Below, piece by piece: positions 61,426 through 64,000 of a stretch of DNA of 64,000 nucleotides. The stretch is from a bacterium (GTDB taxonomy: Bacteria; Orphanbacterota; Orphanbacteria; Orphanbacterales; Orphanbacteraceae): contig JALGYY010000017.1 in assembly GCA_025782575.1 (NCBI GenBank), positions 795,892-859,891 of the forward strand, written 5' to 3'. A program made the translations under genes and the position numbers. The stretch's first letter is position 1. Every line of letters begins with the position of its first letter. The notes beneath the pieces are model-generated. The model worked only from the letters and a program-made list of their open reading frames with translations. It had not been told where the DNA came from and did no database searches.

Positions 61426-61699
61426 AACAGTCGGAAGATATGGACTAGCAACGGCGTCGAACGGTTGCCACAGATCGTGAATGGCAACCCTGGGTCACAG
61501 ACAGCTGCCTTAGGTCATAAGTCATTTGCGAGTGAACTGTTCGGAGTGGCAAATAACTCTGCGTCTTTTGGTGGAATGCGGGGGGAAGGGGCGATAGACT
61601 GAGTGACTTGGTGATCGACTTCACGCCCCACTCCCCTGTGATCGCTATGCGAATCCGGTCTAACCCGGAATCTTGCGAGAAGGATTGGATGGACGAAGC
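61170..61699. other. Intergenic space between HNH copy 2 and nth
   Basis: Up to 61425 it is the 5' flank of the HNH repeat. Beyond that I see no gene, RNA or strong repeat. An imperfect inverted repeat AATCCGG ... CCGGAAT lies about 50 bases before nth. Confidence 0.5.
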
Positions 61700-62356
61700 A
61701 TGAAAGACGGACGAATCGACGATGTTATGAAAACGCTGAAGCGGGAGGTACGCCGCTGGGATGAACCGGTGATGGAGAAAGTGAGCGCCGGAAAGCGCGA
61801 TCCCTACCGGGTTCTGATCAGCTGCATTCTTTCTCTCCGGACCAAGGACGAGGTGACGGGACCGGCATCCCGCAGGCTCTTCGCCGTGGCGCCCGATCCC
61901 GAAGCGCTCTCCTCACTCCCGGTCAGCCGGATCGAGAAGCTCATCTACCCGGTCGGGTTTTATCGCAATAAAGCCGGACAGATTCGCGAAATCGCTCGAT
62001 CCCTCGTCAGCGAACACGCCGGCCTCGTGCCCGATACGATCGACGGACTTCTTGCTTTCAAAGGGGTCGGCCGGAAGACAGCTAATCTGGTGATGACCAA
62101 CGGTCACGGCAAGTATGGAATCTGCGTGGATATTCACGTTCATAGAATCACCAATCGATGGGGGTACGTACAGACCGGGAAGCCGGACGAAACCGAGTTC
62201 GCCCTCCGCGATAAACTCCCCCGCCGCTGGTGGCGATCGATCAATCGAATCCTGGTGACCTACGGCCAGAATCTCTGCAAACCGGTTTCACCATTCTGTT
62301 CCGAGTGTGTGATGGTGGGGGACTGCGCGCGGGTGGGTGTGGAGAGGTCGCGGTAG
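61700..62356 (+). CDS. nth: Endonuclease III
   Basis: A 218-residue bifunctional DNA glycosylase/AP lyase for oxidised pyrimidines. The helix-hairpin-helix LLAFKGVGRKTANLVM carries the catalytic Lys; VDIHVHR carries the catalytic Asp; and the C-terminal [4Fe-4S] loop is intact with C-x6-C-x2-C-x5-C (CKPVSPFCSECVMVGDC). I start at ATG 61700; a TTG nine codons earlier is possible. It is one of few plus-strand genes and is convergent with the COG3014-like gene. Confidence 0.93.
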   Translation: MKDGRIDDVMKTLKREVRRWDEPVMEKVSAGKRDPYRVLISCILSLRTKDEVTGPASRRLFAVAPDPEALSSLPVSRIEKLIYPVGFYRNKAGQIREIARSLVSEHAGLVPDTIDGLLAFKGVGRKTANLVMTNGHGKYGICVDIHVHRITNRWGYVQTGKPDETEFALRDKLPRRWWRSINRILVTYGQNLCKPVSPFCSECVMVGDCARVGVERSR

Positions 62357-62420
62357 GTTGGGGGGCTCGGATGATCGAAGTCGCTCAACGCAGCATTGGA
62401 TCTAGACCGGCAGCCCCCCG

Positions 62421-63734
62421 CTAGTTCAGAGATCGATAGTATAGGAAGCGCGTTTCCCCCGCTTTGATGTCGAGAGGGCCGAGGTCGATCGAGTCGATCT
62501 GTCCGCCGTAATGGCCATAGAGGTTCAGCTCGATCGATTCGTAGGACCCGGGCGGGACGACGAGTCTGGCAATATGAAACTCTCCTGGCAGAGTTTCCCA
62601 GCTTCGGAGGTCGGCCCGTTCGTTCGCCGAGTTGAACATGTTCAGTACGAACCCCCAGAAGGCGCTCTTTTTTCTGACTTTGGCCACCTCAACCGCTTTG
62701 ATCGTCGCCCGGGCGAGCTCTTTCAGCACGACTCTGCCGTAGCGATCCTCCAGATCCTTGATGGCAATACCGGTCACATCTTCGGCGAGCTCCGCTTGTG
62801 CTGATCGATCGCCCACGCGAATCGTGGCGGAACGGATCTCAGTCGGAACGGCGCGAAAGACGGGAAACGCAATCGAGATGAGCTGATCCCCCGTACCGAT
62901 ATGGAAGTCCTGTTCTTTCTTCAGAGGCGCCTGTCCGTTCTCGAATACAAATACGATCTCGCCCCGCCGCCGCTTCTCCCGATAAGGCTCCCAGGTTAAA
63001 TCGGGATGTTTTTTCCTGTACGCCTCGAATACATGATCGATCCGGTTTGCTTCAGCCACTCTCAGGATCGACTCGTTGAGCGAATAGGGTACGGGAGTGC
63101 CGTAAGCATCGCTGTAATAGCCATAGGCTTCGGCCGCCAGTCTGTAGTCGACGAGCGCCTCGTTCAGGTCACCCTGGGATTCATAGATGATCCCAGAAAG
63201 ATAGCGGGCAAACGCATCTTCACTGTAGACGCTCTTTTCGTCGTACTTTTCGCTCAGTTCTACGAGTTTGTTATTGAGAGCCCGGCACTCGACCAGCGCT
63301 TCTTCGGTCTCACCAAGAGAGAGATAATTCAGCGCCTTGATCGGATGAACGAGAACACGCTCGAAGTCCTCGCCCTTGTATTCCAGCATGTAGTCATTCA
63401 CCAGATAGGAAGCAGCTTCATCGGAGAGATCAGTGGTGAGGAGATCTTCCATGATCTCCTCCGATTCCGCGAACGCCCGATTGGACTCTTCGAAATCTCC
63501 ACGAACGTGGGCGATCATCCCCCGGTCAAAAGCATAGAGGAGCCGGTTCTTGTCATCCCGTGCATCCTCGAGGGCGACCAGCGCGCCGTCCAGATCGCCG
63601 TCATAGAATTGACTGTAGGCTTTGCGCCGCGCTTCCTGGCCGACCGCTCCGCAGCCGGCGAGAAACGGGATCAGCAGTAACCAGGCGGCGGCTCTTCCGG
63701 CCCGGCCCCCACCGAACCGTCGATTGAGGTTCAT
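62421..63734 (-). CDS. TPR-containing lipoprotein (COG3014-like)
   Basis: A 437-residue lipoprotein with lipobox LAGC (Cys28). TPR-like helical repeats (AYSQFYDGDLDGALVALEDARDD, GMIAHVRGDFEESNRAFAES, GIIYESQGDLNEALVDYRLAAEAY) fill about 35-225, and a C-terminal beta-rich domain (about 240-437) ends in RFLYYRSLN. This resembles the COG3014 family, commonly next to an LpoB-like gene; that partner lies directly upstream here. The pair is thought to act in regulating peptidoglycan synthesis, but COG3014 itself is not characterised. Confidence 0.75.
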   Translation of the reverse strand: MNLNRRFGGGRAGRAAAWLLLIPFLAGCGAVGQEARRKAYSQFYDGDLDGALVALEDARDDKNRLLYAFDRGMIAHVRGDFEESNRAFAESEEIMEDLLTTDLSDEAASYLVNDYMLEYKGEDFERVLVHPIKALNYLSLGETEEALVECRALNNKLVELSEKYDEKSVYSEDAFARYLSGIIYESQGDLNEALVDYRLAAEAYGYYSDAYGTPVPYSLNESILRVAEANRIDHVFEAYRKKHPDLTWEPYREKRRRGEIVFVFENGQAPLKKEQDFHIGTGDQLISIAFPVFRAVPTEIRSATIRVGDRSAQAELAEDVTGIAIKDLEDRYGRVVLKELARATIKAVEVAKVRKKSAFWGFVLNMFNSANERADLRSWETLPGEFHIARLVVPPGSYESIELNLYGHYGGQIDSIDLGPLDIKAGETRFLYYRSLN

Positions 63735-63744
63735 GGCTGCCTGC

Positions 63745-64000
63745 TTACAGCTTCATGTTGCTGGCTTTGAAGTGCTTAGTGATCTCCGTAAAATCAGTCC
63801 ACTCAATGAGCGCCGTCTCGAGATCGATCAGGTTCATCGTCGTCTTGTAGGTGACGATTTTCTTGTTATCCAGCTTGGACTCGATCGAAGCGAGGTCGCC
63901 TGTCATGATGTACATGGCACCATATTGGCGCCCCTGCCTGACCGCCCTCGACGGATCGACCGCGCCCGAAGACTGGTATTTGTACTCATCGAGAACCGCG
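63745..64000 (-). CDS. LpoB-like penicillin-binding protein activator (C-terminal part)
   Basis: Only the last 84 or so residues lie in the window; the start is beyond the right edge. The fragment reads ...VLDEYKYQSSGAVDPSRAVRQGRQYGAMYIMTGDLASIESKLDNKK, then YKTTMNLIDLETALIEWTDFTEITKHFK, matching the end of LpoB (the G-A-x-Y-x-x-x-G-D-L block and the Y-K-T-T-x-x-L-I-D-L-E strand). LpoB is an outer-membrane lipoprotein that stimulates class A PBPs. It lies 11 bases upstream of the COG3014-like gene, so they form a pair. Confidence 0.75.
   Translation of the reverse strand, partial: AVLDEYKYQSSGAVDPSRAVRQGRQYGAMYIMTGDLASIESKLDNKKIVTYKTTMNLIDLETALIEWTDFTEITKHFKASNMKL

Noticed and set aside
1-64000. 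tRNA, rRNA or CRISPR array
   Set aside because: I saw no cloverleaf-like sequence with conserved T-loop, no rRNA segment, and no regular direct-repeat/spacer pattern.

Overview
The window is a stretch of a Gram-negative, moderately high-GC bacterial chromosome. It carries outer-membrane lipoproteins, a beta-barrel protein, SurA-type chaperones, FtsEX-EnvC and LpoB-like genes. A secreted oxidase ends in an FCB-type (FlgD-like/Por-like) sorting domain, and the DUF4159, DUF4175, DUF2723 and MoxR-DUF58-BatA genes are common in the FCB superphylum and related uncultured phyla (for example Eisenbacteria or Krumholzibacteriota). The phylum is an inference: no rRNA, tRNA or ribosomal protein gene is present.

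Left edge (1-3.5 kb): a partial secreted protein, a two-subunit class I fumarase, and the first of two copies of an HNH-nuclease gene (2366-3526). The second copy is at 60.0-61.2 kb. The similarity includes about 250 bp of 5' flank and stops just past the stop codon, so both copies are treated as a dispersed repeat.

Accessory region (about 3.5-19.7 kb): mostly single genes on the minus strand with unrelated functions (esterase, YCII lipoprotein, SnoaL-like protein, retropepsin-like lipoprotein, VOC, AbiEi-like antitoxin, DinB, triple-domain CDGSH protein, trypsin-like lipoprotein, PD-(D/E)XK-like nuclease). Two intergenic spaces (17425-17489 and 18811-18874) hold sequences matching integron attC recombination sites, each directly after a stop codon and in the same orientation. 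Weaker or half-sites lie at 4513, 5251, 8583 and 9155. No integrase is present, so this resembles a CALIN (attC cluster lacking an integrase) or the distal part of a sedentary integron. Embedded in it are a broken type I restriction locus (truncated hsdR plus a frameshifted RloC/PrrC-like AAA_13 ATPase with a CPFC zinc-hook motif) and a plus-strand galactose-oxidase-like copper radical oxidase.

Core region (19.7-64 kb): almost entirely minus strand. It holds alr, DUF2723-TPR, DUF4175, DUF4159, a 1606-residue NtrY-like kinase, secDF, a DUF610 deacetylase-like protein, four consecutive small lipoproteins (three clearly paralogous), a beta-barrel protein, then rsmA-tatD-metG-ricT, envC-like-ftsX-ftsE, two parvulin chaperones, mfd, a BatA-type VWA protein, an XRE-cupin regulator, DUF58 and MoxR. 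Beyond HNH copy 2 come nth (plus strand), a COG3014-type TPR lipoprotein and a partial LpoB-like gene. Themes are envelope biogenesis (Sec export, periplasmic folding, cell-wall hydrolase control, lipoproteins) and genome maintenance (mfd, nth).
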